A stretch of DNA of 46,706 nucleotides from Rhodobacteraceae bacterium HLUCCO18 (GTDB lineage Bacteria; Pseudomonadota; Alphaproteobacteria; Rhodobacterales; Rhodobacteraceae): positions 1 to 46,706 of the forward strand of contig LJSY01000033.1 of the NCBI GenBank assembly GCA_001314805.1, written 5' to 3'. Of the stretch, positions 8,437 through 17,835 are shown piece after piece (position 1 is the stretch's first letter; each line of letters starts with the position of its first letter). A program made the translations under genes and the position numbers. Under the pieces are notes generated by a model. It saw nothing but the letters and a program-made list of their open reading frames with translations, searched no databases and was not told the DNA's origin.

Positions 8437-9770
8437 CGCATGACACCCTGACCGACCGTTTCGCGGCCCGGATGGGTGCGCTTCTGGGGCCTGATTTTCC
8501 CAAGGATATCGCGCTGGCCGTATCGGGGGGCGGGGATTCCATGGTCATGCTGGCGCTATCTCATGAATGGGCGCGGCCCATGGGCGTGGGGCTCTGGGTC
8601 GTGACGGTCGACCACGGGATCAGGCCGGAAAGCGCCGATGAGGCCGCGATGGTGGCCGCCGAATGCGCCGCGCTCGGCCATCCTCACGCCACGCTGCGCT
8701 GGCACTGGGACGGGCAGGGCAACCTGCAGGACGCGGCCCGGCGCGCGCGCCTTGCCCTGATCGACCGGTGGCGTGGGGGGCTGGCGCATGTGCTGTTCGC
8801 GCACACGCAAGATGACGTGGCCGAGACCTTCCTGATGCGCCTTGCACGTGGCTCGGGGGTGGAAGGGCTGTCGGCGATGGCGGAGCGGCGGCTGGTTCGG
8901 GCCCAGGGCGGTGACGTCGCCACGCTGTCGGACGCGGAGGTCACCCAGACCGCGCCACCGCCGCCAGCGCCCCAAGGTGCAGCTCCCGGTTTCCAAGTCA
9001 TCCGCCCGCTTCTGGGCGAGGGCCGCGCCGGGCTGCGTCATTTTGCGCAGACGCTGAATCTCCCCTTCGTCGACGACCCGTCCAATGCCGATCCGCGCTT
9101 CGACAGGGCCAGGGCACGCGCGGCGCTCGCCCAGCTCGGCATCGACGCGGCCGACATCGCCGCCACCGCGCGGCGCCTCGCACGCGCGCGCGACGCACTC
9201 GCCGCCCGGGCCCGCAGCGTGGCCGAAGAGGTCGCCCGCGCCGACGATCTGGGCGTCCTGCGCTTCGACCGCGACGGGTTCGCGGACGTCGAGCGCGACA
9301 CGCAGCTCAGGCTTCTCGCGGCGGGGCTGCAATGGGTCGCCGGCGCGGAATACCGGCCCCGTGCCGCGCCGCTCGAGGCGCTGCTGGACCGTGCGCTTGC
9401 AGGCGGCGGCGGTACGCTCCATGGCGCGCAGGTCGAGGTCACGCGAGCGCATATCGAGATCTTTCGCGAGTATGCCGCGCTCGCGGGGCTGGACGTTCCG
9501 GGGGGCATCGCAACCCTCTGGGACGGGCGCTGGCGCATCCATGGGGCCGGGCTGGCGGGCATGCGCGTTCGCGCGCTCGGCGACGCGGGCTGGGCCCAGC
9601 TGCCGGTTCCGAGGCCGGAGGCGCCGCGCCATGCCATCGCGCGCACGATGCCTGCCGTTTTCGTTGGCGAACGGCTTGTCGCCTGCCCCGCCGCGGGCTT
9701 CGGATCGGGGGTCACGGCGGAGCTTTGCACGCCCCGTGGACATTTCCTTGCAGGGCTAAATGCGCATTGA
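8433..9770 (+). CDS. tilS: tRNA(Ile)-lysidine synthase TilS
   Basis: TilS (445 aa) modifies C34 of the tRNA-Ile CAU anticodon to lysidine, so that AUA is read as Ile. The PP-loop SGGGDSMVM lies near residues 31-39 and is followed by [15 protein letters not shown] and the [16 protein letters not shown] segment, all typical of the family. The GTG at 8433 is chosen for its 4-nt overlap with the cpoB stop; an ATG at 8472 is an alternative. The C-terminal half is less conserved. It sits between the Tol-Pal genes and ftsH, a common order in this group. Confidence 0.93.
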   Translation: MTHDTLTDRFAARMGALLGPDFPKDIALAVSGGGDSMVMLALSHEWARPMGVGLWVVTVDHGIRPESADEAAMVAAECAALGHPHATLRWHWDGQGNLQDAARRARLALIDRWRGGLAHVLFAHTQDDVAETFLMRLARGSGVEGLSAMAERRLVRAQGGDVATLSDAEVTQTAPPPPAPQGAAPGFQVIRPLLGEGRAGLRHFAQTLNLPFVDDPSNADPRFDRARARAALAQLGIDAADIAATARRLARARDALAARARSVAEEVARADDLGVLRFDRDGFADVERDTQLRLLAAGLQWVAGAEYRPRAAPLEALLDRALAGGGGTLHGAQVEVTRAHIEIFREYAALAGLDVPGGIATLWDGRWRIHGAGLAGMRVRALGDAGWAQLPVPRPEAPRHAIARTMPAVFVGERLVACPAAGFGSGVTAELCTPRGHFLAGLNAH

Positions 9771-9847
9771 AGTCCCGGCCGCCTTCTCTATCTTATGAGG
9801 AGGCGGGCATTTCGATGCTCCGCTCCGGTTTTTTGAGGAGACTTCCC

Positions 9848-11773
9848 TTGGGCAACGCGAGAAACGTCGCATTCTGGGTCATCCTGTTCCTGCTGATCCT
9901 TGCCTTGTTCAACCTGTTCTCGGGTGGCCAATCGCAAATGAACGAGCGGTCGGTGGCCTATTCCGATTTCATGCAGCAGGTCGAGAGCGGCCAGGTCGTA
10001 TCGGCGACGCTGGATGGTGAACGGGTCCAGTTCACGACAGGCGACGGAGCTTTCGCGACGGTCGCGCCTTCGGACGCCAACACCACGGAGGCGCTTCTGG
10101 CCAACGGCGTCAGGATCGAGGCGACGCCGCAGGAGCAGTCGGGCTTCCTAAGCGTGCTGAGCCTCTGGCTTCCCGTGCTGGTCCTGATCGGCATCTGGAT
10201 CTTCTTCATGAACCGAATGCAGGGTGGCGGCCGCGGCGGGGCCATGGGCTTCGGCAAGTCCAAGGCGAAGCTGCTGACGGAAAAGCATGGCCGTGTGACC
10301 TTCGACGACGTGGCGGGCATCGACGAGGCCAAGGAAGAGCTCGAGGAAATCGTCGAGTTCCTGCGCAACCCGCAGAAATTCTCGCGCCTCGGCGGCAAGA
10401 TCCCCAAGGGTGCGCTTCTGGTCGGCCCCCCCGGCACCGGCAAGACGCTGCTGGCGCGGGCCATCGCGGGTGAGGCGGGTGTGCCGTTCTTCACCATCTC
10501 GGGCTCCGACTTCGTCGAGATGTTCGTGGGCGTCGGCGCATCCCGTGTGCGCGACATGTTCGAACAGGCCAAGAAGAACGCGCCCTGCATCGTCTTCATC
10601 GACGAAATCGACGCCGTGGGCCGGTCCCGTGGCGTGGGCTACGGCGGTGGCAACGACGAGCGCGAGCAGACGCTGAACCAGCTTCTGGTGGAGATGGACG
10701 GCTTCGAGGCCAACGAAGGCATCATCATCGTTGCGGCCACGAACCGTCCCGACGTGCTGGATCCCGCGCTTCTGCGTCCCGGTCGCTTCGACCGGCAGGT
10801 GCAGGTGCCGAACCCGGACATCCGCGGACGCGAGCGTATTCTGGGCGTGCACTCCCGCAAGGTGCCGCTGGGCCCCGACGTGGACCTGCGCATCATCGCG
10901 CGCGGTACGCCGGGTTTCTCGGGTGCGGATCTCGCCAACCTCGTGAACGAGGCGGCGCTGATGGCCGCGCGCATCAATCGTCGCTTCGTGACGATGGAGG
11001 ATTTCGAGAACGCCAAGGACAAGGTCATGATGGGCTCCGAGCGGCGCTCCATGGTCATGAGCGAGGACGAGAAGAAGCTGACCGCCTATCACGAGGCGGG
11101 CCATGCCATCGTCGGTTTGAACGTTCCGGATCACGATCCGATCCACAAGGCGACGATCATCCCGCGTGGGCGCGCGCTTGGTCTCGTGCTCAGCCTGCCC
11201 GAGCGGGATCAGCTGTCGGTGAGCTATCGCAAGTACACGTCCAAGATCGCGATGGCGATGGGCGGTCGCGTGGCCGAGGAGCTTGTCTTCGGCAAGGAGA
11301 ACGTGACCTCGGGTGCGGCGTCTGACATTCAGCAGGTGTCGAAGATCGCGCGCGCCATGGTGACGCAGTTCGGCTATGCCGAGGATCTGGGCTACATCGA
11401 CTACGCCAACGAACAGCAGTCCTATCTGGGCGCATATGGCGGCGGCACCAACCACTCGGAAGAGATGCAAAAGCGCATCGACGCCAGGGTGAAGGAGCTG
11501 GTGGACGACGGCTACGAGACGGCCAAGCGCATCCTCACCGAAAAGCGTGATGACCTCGAGCGGCTGGCGCAGGGTCTTCTGGAATACGAAACGCTGACCG
11601 GGTCCGAGATCCAGAAGGTCATCAACGGAGAGCCGCTCAACCGGGGCGACGACAGCGACGACGCTTCGGCCTCGGGCGGCACGCCGTCGATCACCTCGGT
11701 GCCCAAGACGCGCAAGCCGAAATCCGACCCGGATGACGGCGGAATGGAGCCGGACCCGACCCCGGCGGAGTGA
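9848..11773 (+). CDS. ftsH: ATP-dependent zinc metalloprotease FtsH
   Basis: FtsH (641 aa from this start) is the essential membrane AAA protease. Two membrane helices flank a periplasmic domain ([18 protein letters not shown] and [18 protein letters not shown]). The Walker A GPPGTGKT is near residue 192, the Walker B is [11 protein letters not shown], and the zinc motif HEAGH is near residue 415 with a downstream Asp in SDIQQ. The TTG at 9848 is preferred because GAGGAG at 9835-9840 stands 7 nt before it. ATG 9815, which adds 11 residues, also has an AGGAGG upstream at wider spacing. A strong terminator follows. Confidence 0.96.
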   Translation: MGNARNVAFWVILFLLILALFNLFSGGQSQMNERSVAYSDFMQQVESGQVVSATLDGERVQFTTGDGAFATVAPSDANTTEALLANGVRIEATPQEQSGFLSVLSLWLPVLVLIGIWIFFMNRMQGGGRGGAMGFGKSKAKLLTEKHGRVTFDDVAGIDEAKEELEEIVEFLRNPQKFSRLGGKIPKGALLVGPPGTGKTLLARAIAGEAGVPFFTISGSDFVEMFVGVGASRVRDMFEQAKKNAPCIVFIDEIDAVGRSRGVGYGGGNDEREQTLNQLLVEMDGFEANEGIIIVAATNRPDVLDPALLRPGRFDRQVQVPNPDIRGRERILGVHSRKVPLGPDVDLRIIARGTPGFSGADLANLVNEAALMAARINRRFVTMEDFENAKDKVMMGSERRSMVMSEDEKKLTAYHEAGHAIVGLNVPDHDPIHKATIIPRGRALGLVLSLPERDQLSVSYRKYTSKIAMAMGGRVAEELVFGKENVTSGAASDIQQVSKIARAMVTQFGYAEDLGYIDYANEQQSYLGAYGGGTNHSEEMQKRIDARVKELVDDGYETAKRILTEKRDDLERLAQGLLEYETLTGSEIQKVINGEPLNRGDDSDDASASGGTPSITSVPKTRKPKSDPDDGGMEPDPTPAE

Positions 11774-11786
11774 CGCAACACGGTTC

Positions 11787-11814
11787 AAGGCCCCGCTTCG
11801 GCGGGGCCTTTTTT
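11787..11814 (+). terminator. Rho-independent terminator of the tol-ftsH unit
   Basis: AAGGCCCCGC at 11787-11796 pairs with GCGGGGCCTT at 11801-11810 around a TTCG tetraloop, followed by T residues to 11814. It lies 14 nt after the ftsH stop. This is the clearest intrinsic terminator in the window. Confidence 0.93.
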
Positions 11815-11883
11815 GTTCCTCAGGCTGGCGTCGGTCCCGTCACATCGCTTTCATGCCCATCAGGCTGGACCGCGAAAGGCGCC

Positions 11884-12266
11884 TTGACGACAGTCTCCGT
11901 TCTGGCCGATTTCGCCGATATTCTCGCAGCCCTTGCGATCATCCTGTCGCTGATCTTCGTGGCCTGCGAGCGGCACCAGAACCGCACGCAGGCCGAGCTA
12001 TCGAACCGGCGGGAGCTTCTCCAGACGCTTGTCGACCACAAGGGGCTGACCCACGACCCCGAACGCGCGGCCTTCATCACGCGGGCGCCACCGACCGGAG
12101 GCGCTACGGCTTCTGTCTGGAGCAGGGCATCCACATCATCGGCAACTTCCTGGAGCACAACAATTCGCTGCCGCGAAAACTCGAGGGGCTCGAGGATGCG
12201 GTGACGAACATGTTCATCGACGTGCTCACCACGCCCGGCGGTCGCGCATGGTGGGCGGAGGCTTAG
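11884..12266 (+). pseudogene. Decayed membrane-anchored hypothetical protein, frameshifted
   Basis: Two frames together make one degraded protein. From about 11884 the first frame reads a membrane segment and a polar stretch (LAALAIILSLIFVACERHQNRTQ, NRRELLQTLVDHKGLTHDPERAAFITRA). Close to 12090 the homologous reading continues in another frame (RRYGFCLEQGIHIIGNFLEHN, then NMFIDVLTTPGGRAWWAEA) and stops at 12266. The join lacks residues expected between the two halves. The C-terminus seems cut short compared with related proteins I recall, which continue past WWAEAR. A sequencing error could explain the shift but not easily the missing segment. The function of the intact family is unknown to me. 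Confidence 0.6.
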
Positions 12267-12273
12267 CAAAAGG

Positions 12274-12341
12274 GCCGGTTCATGCCGTCCACCTTTACGA
12301 CCGTCAACACGCACCTTGCCAAGGGGTGCGTCCGAACCGGC
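12274..12341 (-). other. Long-range inverted repeat with inner hairpin
   Basis: GCCGGTTC at 12274-12281 pairs with GAACCGGC at 12334-12341, enclosing 52 nt. That interval contains an inner hairpin, CGCACC at 12310-12315 with GGTGCG at 12325-12330. Read on the minus strand, the outer stem ends in GAACCGGCCCTTTT. It is therefore a possible terminator or small structured RNA 17 nt downstream of the coiled-coil gene that ends at 12358. I do not recognise a known RNA family. Confidence 0.4.
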
Positions 12342-12357
12342 AGCTGATCCCGGGCCC

Positions 12358-12651
12358 TCAGCCCTTCATGTAGCGCTTGCGCGCGTCCTCCATGCCCTTT
12401 TCCATGGCCTTCCAGGCGGACTGATAGCTCGACTGCATGTCCTGCCAGGCCGCCATGTTGGCCTTGCCCATCTTCTCGAGCTGTTCGGCGGCCTGCTGGC
12501 GTTGCGCTTCCATCGCCTCCATCTGGGTCTTGAACTGAGCCTGCGCGTCTGCCGACATCTTTTCGGCCTCCGCCTGCATCTTCTTGATTTCGGCATTCCA
12601 CTTGTCGAGCTGCGCTTTCGCTTCGGCGACATAATCGTCTTGTGAGGCCAT
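12358..12651 (-). CDS. Small coiled-coil protein
   Basis: This 97-aa highly charged protein is almost entirely helical, with Lys, Glu, Ala, Gln and Met heptads from about residue 5 to 90 (DDYVAEAKAQLDKWNAEIKK, then KANMAAWQDMQSSYQSAWKA). It has no signal peptide or membrane segment. The composition resembles small bacterial sll1863-type stress coiled-coil proteins, but that is a resemblance only. It is divergent from the MOSC gene, with a 193-nt shared upstream region. The inverted repeat after its stop may terminate its transcript. Confidence 0.7.
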   Translation of the reverse strand: MASQDDYVAEAKAQLDKWNAEIKKMQAEAEKMSADAQAQFKTQMEAMEAQRQQAAEQLEKMGKANMAAWQDMQSSYQSAWKAMEKGMEDARKRYMKG

Positions 12652-12844
12652 GGGGGCTCCTCCATTGGATGTGTCCGTGGCCCCAGCCTAACACGTTCCG
12701 GTTGAGTTTGCGGCGACGAAAGCGCGCGGGTTGCGCGAGGAACTGCGGCACTTCCGGACGGTTTCGTGTTGAGCATCGGGCGAGCCTGCTGCCAAAGAGG
12801 GGACGACGCCCTTGCGCGCCGCCCCGCATGTGAAAGGTCCGATC

Positions 12845-13453
12845 ATGCCCGCCCTCATCCCGACCGACCACGTGGCCGAAATCGTCTGGCTTGGCGTCAC
12901 GGCCGACCGCGCGGCGCAGCTGCAAAGCACGCCGCGCGAGGTGCTGCGCCTGTCCTTCGCGGGACCCGAGGGCGAGGATCACGCCGGACTGACCCGGCCC
13001 TCCGACAGCCGCGTTCTGGCGCAGTATCCGCGCGACACCGAGATCCGGAACGTGCGGCAGCTGTCGATCCTGTCGGAGGAAGATATCGCCGCCATTGCCG
13101 CGAAGATGGGCCTGCCGGGCCTGCCGCCTGCTGTTTTCGGCGCCACGATGGTGGTCCGCGGCATCCCCGATTTCACGCGCATCCCGCCCTCCTCGCGCCT
13201 GCAGGACGAGGCGAGCGGCGCGACCCTGACCGTGGACATGGAAAACCGGCCCTGTCACCTCGTCTCGCGCGAGATCGAGGCCGCGCATGCCGGTTTCGGC
13301 AAGGCTTTCAAAATGGCGGCTGCCGGGCGGCGGGGCGTCACGGCGTGGGTGGAACGAGAGGGCGAGATCGGGCTGGGTGCACGCCTGCGCCTGCATATCC
13401 CCGATCAGCCGCCCTGGCCCCATGCCGAGGCGGCGCGGGTCGCGACACCCTAG
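12845..13453 (+). CDS. MOSC domain-containing protein
   Basis: This 202-aa protein matches the MOSC (molybdenum cofactor sulfurase C-terminal) beta-strand domain family. The diagnostic Cys lies in MENRPCHLVSREI at about residues 132-144. The downstream RGVTAWVEREGEIGLGARL segment matches the end of the fold. It also has IRNVRQLSILSEEDI, typical of standalone MOSC proteins. The substrate is unknown; related proteins act on N-hydroxylated compounds or sulfur carriers. ATG 12845 is favoured over the upstream ATG at 12812. Its stop TAG overlaps the stop of a tiny minus-strand frame. Confidence 0.8.
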   Translation: MPALIPTDHVAEIVWLGVTADRAAQLQSTPREVLRLSFAGPEGEDHAGLTRPSDSRVLAQYPRDTEIRNVRQLSILSEEDIAAIAAKMGLPGLPPAVFGATMVVRGIPDFTRIPPSSRLQDEASGATLTVDMENRPCHLVSREIEAAHAGFGKAFKMAAAGRRGVTAWVEREGEIGLGARLRLHIPDQPPWPHAEAARVATP

Positions 13454-13536
13454 ACGACGCTGAGAAAACCGATGGCCGCCCCCATACCGACGAACAATCC
13501 CCAGAACACCAGAATCCCCGTTGTTGAGTGCAGCAT
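13450..13536 (-). CDS. Possible 28-aa membrane microprotein
   Basis: A short frame encodes MLHSTTGILVFWGLFVGMGA followed by eight more residues, a single hydrophobic helix. On the minus strand, AAGGA lies about 10 nt before the ATG, a plausible ribosome site. The stop codon interlocks with the MOSC stop at 13450-13453. A longer frame would add a basic, less protein-like N-terminus. It is too short to be certain. Confidence 0.35.
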   Translation of the reverse strand: MLHSTTGILVFWGLFVGMGAAIGFLSVV

Positions 13537-13768
13537 GACCGGACCGTCCTTCCCCGACAGGTTGATTTGCCGGTCGGTGTCCCACGGAAATCTTAACACG
13601 GCCTTTCGGGCCTCGTGAAAAGTTGCCTTTCCTGAAGACCGATTTCTTTTCGGAAACCCATGTGACGGGAAGCTCCGGGGAAGTGTCGCAATCGGTCCTC
13701 TCAGCATGCGCCGCACCCGTTATAGGCGAACCGACATCAGACACCGCGCGGGAGGGGAGCCGCTGATC

Positions 13769-15445
13769 ATGGCCTTCAAGACAGATATCGAAATCGCGCG
13801 TGCCGCGCAGAAAAAGCCCATCCAGGAGATCGGCGCCAAGCTCGGCATCCCGTCCGAGGCGCTCCTGCCCTACGGCCATGACAAGGCGAAGGTGGGTCAG
13901 GACTTCATCGAGGGGCTGCAGGACCGTCCCGACGGGAAGCTGATCCTCGTGACCGCCATCAACCCGACGCCCGCGGGCGAAGGCAAGACGACGACGACCG
14001 TGGGTCTGGGCGACGGGCTCAACCGGATCGGCAAGAAGGCCGCCATCTGCATCCGCGAGGCCTCGCTCGGCCCCAATTTCGGCATGAAGGGCGGCGCGGC
14101 CGGCGGCGGCTACGCGCAGGTCGTGCCGATGGAGGACATGAACCTCCATTTCACCGGGGATTTCCACGCGATCACCTCGGCCCATAACCTGCTGTCGGCG
14201 ATGATCGACAATCACATCTACTGGGGCAACGAACTCGAGATCGATGAACGCCGCGTGGCGTGGCGCCGGGTGCTCGACATGAACGACCGGGCGCTTCGCG
14301 ATATCGTCACCTCGCTTGGCGGTGTGGCCAACGGTTTCCCAAGGCAGACCGGGTTCGACATCACCGTGGCCTCCGAGGTCATGGCGATCCTGTGCCTCGC
14401 CAAGGACCTGCAGGACCTCGAGCGGCGGCTGGGCGACATGATCGTGGCCTACCGGCGTGACAAATCCCCCATCTATTGCCGCGACATCAAGGCGGATGGC
14501 GCGATGACCGTGCTGCTGAAGGACGCGATGCAGCCCAACCTCGTGCAGACGCTGGAAAACAACCCCGCCTTCGTCCATGGCGGGCCGTTTGCCAACATCG
14601 CCCATGGCTGCAACTCGGTGATCGCGACGAAGACGGCGCTGAAGCTCGCCGATTTCGTCGTGACCGAGGCCGGTTTCGGCGCGGATCTCGGCGCCGAGAA
14701 GTTCATGAACATCAAGTGCCGCAAGGCGGGGCTGGCGCCTGACGCGGTGGTGATCGTGGCGACCGTGCGGGCGATGAAGATGAACGGCGGGGTGGCCAAG
14801 GCCGATCTCGGCGCCGAGAACGTGGCGGCGGTCGAAAAGGGCTGCGCGAACCTCGGCCGGCACATCCGCAATGTCAAAGGCTTCGGCGTGCCGGTCGTCG
14901 TCGGCATCAACCATTTCGCGGGCGACACCGAAGCCGAGATCGCGGCGGTGAAGGCCTATGTGGCCGAGCAGGGCTCGGAGGCGATCCTCTGCCGTCACTG
15001 GGCCGAGGGCGGCGCCGGCATCGAGGAGATGGCGCGCCGGGTGGCCGAACTTGCCGAAAGCGGGCAGGCGCAGTTCGCGCCGCTTTATCCCGACGAGATG
15101 CCGCTCTTTGAGAAGATCGAGCGCATCGCGAAGTCGATCTACCACGCCAGCGAGGTCATCGCCGACAAGAAGGTGCGCGACCAGTTGAAGGAGTGGGAGG
15201 CACAGGGCTACGGCAATCTGCCGGTCTGCATGGCCAAGACCCAGTATTCCTTTTCGACCGACCCGAACCTGCGCGGCGCGCCGGAGGGGCACACGCTGCC
15301 CGTACGCGAGGTGCGGCTCTCGGCGGGGGCCGGGTTCGTGGTCGTCATCTGCGGAGAGATCATGACGATGCCGGGTCTGCCGCGGGTGCCGGCCTCCGAG
15401 ACCATTCGTCTCAATGAAGCGGGCCTGATCGAGGGCCTGTTCTGA
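13769..15445 (+). CDS. fhs: Formate--tetrahydrofolate ligase
   Basis: Fhs (558 aa) makes 10-formyl-THF from formate, THF and ATP. The ATP-binding P-loop [17 protein letters not shown] is at about residues 67-83. [20 protein letters not shown] and [19 protein letters not shown] are family blocks, and the C-terminus ([17 protein letters not shown]) is intact. The ATG at 13769 has GGGAGGGGAG just upstream. The next gene, folD, completes the methylene-THF route. In Rhodobacteraceae this pair commonly serves formate or one-carbon oxidation linked to methylated compounds. Confidence 0.97.
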   Translation: MAFKTDIEIARAAQKKPIQEIGAKLGIPSEALLPYGHDKAKVGQDFIEGLQDRPDGKLILVTAINPTPAGEGKTTTTVGLGDGLNRIGKKAAICIREASLGPNFGMKGGAAGGGYAQVVPMEDMNLHFTGDFHAITSAHNLLSAMIDNHIYWGNELEIDERRVAWRRVLDMNDRALRDIVTSLGGVANGFPRQTGFDITVASEVMAILCLAKDLQDLERRLGDMIVAYRRDKSPIYCRDIKADGAMTVLLKDAMQPNLVQTLENNPAFVHGGPFANIAHGCNSVIATKTALKLADFVVTEAGFGADLGAEKFMNIKCRKAGLAPDAVVIVATVRAMKMNGGVAKADLGAENVAAVEKGCANLGRHIRNVKGFGVPVVVGINHFAGDTEAEIAAVKAYVAEQGSEAILCRHWAEGGAGIEEMARRVAELAESGQAQFAPLYPDEMPLFEKIERIAKSIYHASEVIADKKVRDQLKEWEAQGYGNLPVCMAKTQYSFSTDPNLRGAPEGHTLPVREVRLSAGAGFVVVICGEIMTMPGLPRVPASETIRLNEAGLIEGLF

Positions 15446-15484
15446 ACGGGTCCGCGCCGGGCGGGGCTTTGAGCCACGGCGGAA

Positions 15485-15530
15485 CCGGGGCTCTGCCCCG
15501 GACCCCGGAGTTTTTCGCCAGAATGAAGAG
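15485..15530 (+). repeat. Rhodobacterales-type intergenic repeat before folD
   Basis: The fhs-folD gap holds CCGGGGCTCTGCCCCGG (15485-15501), a 7-bp stem with a TCT loop. It is followed by ACCCCGGAGTTTTTCGCC and an A/G-rich end (15502-15530). I recall near-identical sequences (a GGGGCTCTGCCCC hairpin, then GGAG and a T-run ending in CCA-GAA-GAAG) scattered widely in Rhodobacter, Paracoccus and relatives. The hairpin plus T-run also resembles an attenuator or terminator just before the folD start at 15537. Confidence 0.6.
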
Positions 15531-15536
15531 GGCGCC

Positions 15537-16436
15537 ATGACAGCCACGATCATTGACGGTAAGGCCTTTGCCGCGACGGTGCGCACGCGCGTCGCCGAGG
15601 AGGTCGCGGCCCTGAAGGAGACGCAGGGCATCGTGCCGGGCCTTGCGGTCGTTCTGGTGGGGGAGGACCCCGCGAGCCAGGTCTATGTACGCAACAAGGG
15701 CAAGCAGACCGCCGAGGCCGGGATGGCGAGTTTCGAGCACAAGCTCGACGCCGCGACGCCCGAGGCGGAGCTCCTTGCGCTGGTCGACCGGCTGAACGCC
15801 GACCCGGCGGTGCATGGGATCCTCGTGCAGTTGCCACTGCCGCCGCAGTGCGACGCGGACAAGGTGATCAACCGGATATCGCCCGCGAAGGACGTGGACG
15901 GGTTCCACATCTCCAACGTGGGGCTGCTGGGGACGGGGCAGAAGGCCTTGGTGCCCTGCACGCCGCTGGGCTGCCTGATGATGCTGCGCGACCATCACGG
16001 CGATCTCTCGGGGATGGAGGCGGTCGTCGTCGGCCGGTCGAACATCGTGGGCAAGCCCATGGCGCAGTTGCTTTTGGGGGAAAGCTGCACCGTGACCATC
16101 GCCCACAGCCGGACGCGGGACCTGGGCGAGGTCTGCAGGCGCGCCGATATCCTCGTCGCGGCGGTCGGGCGGCCCGAGATGATCCCCGGCGACTGGGTGA
16201 AACGCGGTGCAACGGTGGTCGATGTCGGGATCAACCGTGTGGGCCGGGCGGACGGGTCGGGCAAGACAAGGCTGGTGGGCGACGTCCATTTCGACAGCGC
16301 CGTGGCGGTGGCGGGCGCGATCACGCCGGTCCCGGGCGGCGTGGGTCCCATGACGATCGCCTGCCTTCTGGCCAACACGGTAACCGCCTGCTGCCGCGCG
16401 CATGGTCTGCCGGAGCCGCAGGGGCTGACGGTCTGA
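15537..16436 (+). CDS. folD: Methylene-THF dehydrogenase / methenyl-THF cyclohydrolase FolD
   Basis: FolD (299 aa) interconverts 5,10-methylene-THF, methenyl-THF and 10-formyl-THF, using NADP. The catalytic region [15 protein letters not shown] contains the YxxxK motif (about residues 50-54). [11 protein letters not shown] and [11 protein letters not shown] follow, then the Rossmann motif [16 protein letters not shown] and the end motif [19 protein letters not shown]. It stands 91 nt after fhs on the same strand. It ends 3 nt from the convergent PaaI-family gene. Confidence 0.97.
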   Translation: MTATIIDGKAFAATVRTRVAEEVAALKETQGIVPGLAVVLVGEDPASQVYVRNKGKQTAEAGMASFEHKLDAATPEAELLALVDRLNADPAVHGILVQLPLPPQCDADKVINRISPAKDVDGFHISNVGLLGTGQKALVPCTPLGCLMMLRDHHGDLSGMEAVVVGRSNIVGKPMAQLLLGESCTVTIAHSRTRDLGEVCRRADILVAAVGRPEMIPGDWVKRGATVVDVGINRVGRADGSGKTRLVGDVHFDSAVAVAGAITPVPGGVGPMTIACLLANTVTACCRAHGLPEPQGLTV

Positions 16437-16439
16437 GCG

Positions 16440-16883
16440 TCAGGCCGGGATCATCGTGCCCTGCAGCAAGGCCACGTCGCGGAGCGTGCCGTCGGCGGCC
16501 TCGCTGCGCACGGTGGCGCGGACGACGAAAAGCCGTCGTCCGGGTTTCACCACCTCGCCCTCGGCGATCAGACGCGTTCCCGCGGCGGGCGCGATCAGGT
16601 TGACCTTCATCTCCACCGTCAGGACCTCGGTGCCGGGCTCCATCAGGCTGAGCGCCGCATAGCCCGCGGCGCTGTCGCCCAGCGCGAAGGTGGCACCGGC
16701 ATGCGCGAAGCCGTGCTGCTGGTCGATGGCGGAGGTGACCGGCATCGACAGGACCACCCGTCCGGGCGCGATCCGGTCGATCCGGGCCTCCATCGTCCGC
16801 ATCATGCCCTGCCGCTTGAAACTGGTGCGGATGGCCGCCTCTCGCGCGGGAGCAAGTCCCGTATTGTCCATTCCATTTCCCAA
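16440..16883 (-). CDS. PaaI-family hotdog thioesterase
   Basis: This 147-aa protein has the PaaI/YdiI thioesterase pattern. QQHGFAHAGATFALGDSAAGYAA at about 60-82 carries the HGG-like substrate motif and the catalytic-site Asp. It is followed by VEMKVNLIAPAAGTRLIAEGEVVKPGRR. Such enzymes hydrolyse acyl or aryl-CoA thioesters; the substrate is unknown here. ATG 16883 and ATG 16871 are both possible starts. It is tail-to-tail with folD and divergent from the LytTR gene. Confidence 0.88.
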   Translation of the reverse strand: MGNGMDNTGLAPAREAAIRTSFKRQGMMRTMEARIDRIAPGRVVLSMPVTSAIDQQHGFAHAGATFALGDSAAGYAALSLMEPGTEVLTVEMKVNLIAPAAGTRLIAEGEVVKPGRRLFVVRATVRSEAADGTLRDVALLQGTMIPA

Positions 16884-16980
16884 AGCGCTGAGACTCCCTC
16901 TGTCAAGTGTGGATCAACATGCTTGATTTGCCAAATCGTCCATCTAAGAGGAAAGGGACACCAACCGGGCCCCGCGACGC

Positions 16981-17835
16981 ATGACCACCATCGAGGAATT
17001 CAGCAGGTCGGGACGTGCCGGTCGCCGCGTCCTTCGCGTCGCGGCCTGGATGCTTTCGAGCGTCCTGGCGGCCATGATCGGCCCGTTCGGAACCTTCACC
17101 GCGATGTCCTTCGAGGAACGGCTGTTTTACTGGGGCGGACTGATCGGCGTTGCGCTGCTGGTCGCCGTTTACGTCCGCAAGGGCGTCCTCGCCTATATGG
17201 GCGATTCGCTGAATGCCGATATCTCGGGCGCCGTGGCGATCGCGGCCACGCTCGGTCCGTCGATCTGCCTGTTCAATGCCCTCATCCTCGGGGTCGAGGT
17301 CCTCAGCCTGGGCATGATGCTGCAACATATCCTCGTGGTGCTCGTGGTGTCACTCGGCATGGTCCTCATAAGGCTCTATGCGCGTATCGCCTTCGCGTCG
17401 GCACCCCCGGAGGTCGGCGTGGCGCCGGCTGTCCCGGACAGCGGCGCAGCGTCGGTGGATGCCCGCGCCGAGGACGCCGATGATCTCGGGTCCGAGAGTG
17501 CACAGGAGCTTCCCGCCTTCCTGACGCACGTGGAGGAGGAGATCGGCCGTGACCTCCGGTGGATCGCGGCCGACGATCACTATCTCCGGGTCCATACCGA
17601 GGCGGGCAGCGCGCGGGTGCTGATGCGTTTCCGCGACGCCCTGAAGGAGCTGTCGCACCTGCCGGGGCTTCAGGTCCACCGCTCGCACTGGGTCGCCATC
17701 GCTGCCGTGGTCACGGTGCGCCCCGAGGGCCGGCGCCACGTTGCGGTCCTGCGCTGCGGCGCGCAGGTGCCGGTCAGTCGCTCCCACCTGCCGGACCTTC
17801 GCGCCGCCGGCCTCTTGTCGGACGACGGGGCATAG
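16981..17835 (+). CDS. Membrane-anchored LytTR-domain transcription regulator
   Basis: This 284-aa protein has an N-terminal membrane half with about four helices at roughly residues 20-130 (VLRVAAWMLSSVLAAMIGPF, GLIGVALLVAVYVRKGVLAY, AVAIAATLGPSICLFNALIL, ILVVLVVSLGMVLIRLY). A variable acidic linker follows. A C-terminal LytTR DNA-binding domain occupies about 175-280 (DLRWIAADDHYLRVHTEAG, LPGLQVHRSHWVAIAAVVTV, PVSRSHLPDLRAAG). LytTR proteins bind direct repeats; here the sensor is presumably the membrane part. There is no receiver domain and no adjacent histidine kinase. Its 3' end overlaps the convergent pdeM gene by 62 bp. Confidence 0.85.
   Translation: MTTIEEFSRSGRAGRRVLRVAAWMLSSVLAAMIGPFGTFTAMSFEERLFYWGGLIGVALLVAVYVRKGVLAYMGDSLNADISGAVAIAATLGPSICLFNALILGVEVLSLGMMLQHILVVLVVSLGMVLIRLYARIAFASAPPEVGVAPAVPDSGAASVDARAEDADDLGSESAQELPAFLTHVEEEIGRDLRWIAADDHYLRVHTEAGSARVLMRFRDALKELSHLPGLQVHRSHWVAIAAVVTVRPEGRRHVAVLRCGAQVPVSRSHLPDLRAAGLLSDDGA

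Noticed and set aside
11733-12266. Single intact gene overlapping the ftsH 3' end
   Set aside because: Its first two-thirds run antisense in composition and through the ftsH terminator; only the last part is homologous-looking, and it belongs to the frameshifted pseudogene.
12263-15631. A very long minus-strand open frame (over 1100 codons) opposite fhs
   Set aside because: It lies antisense to fhs, a complete and well-conserved gene, and its translation is Arg/His/Gly-rich with no family match. It is a shadow of high GC at third codon positions.
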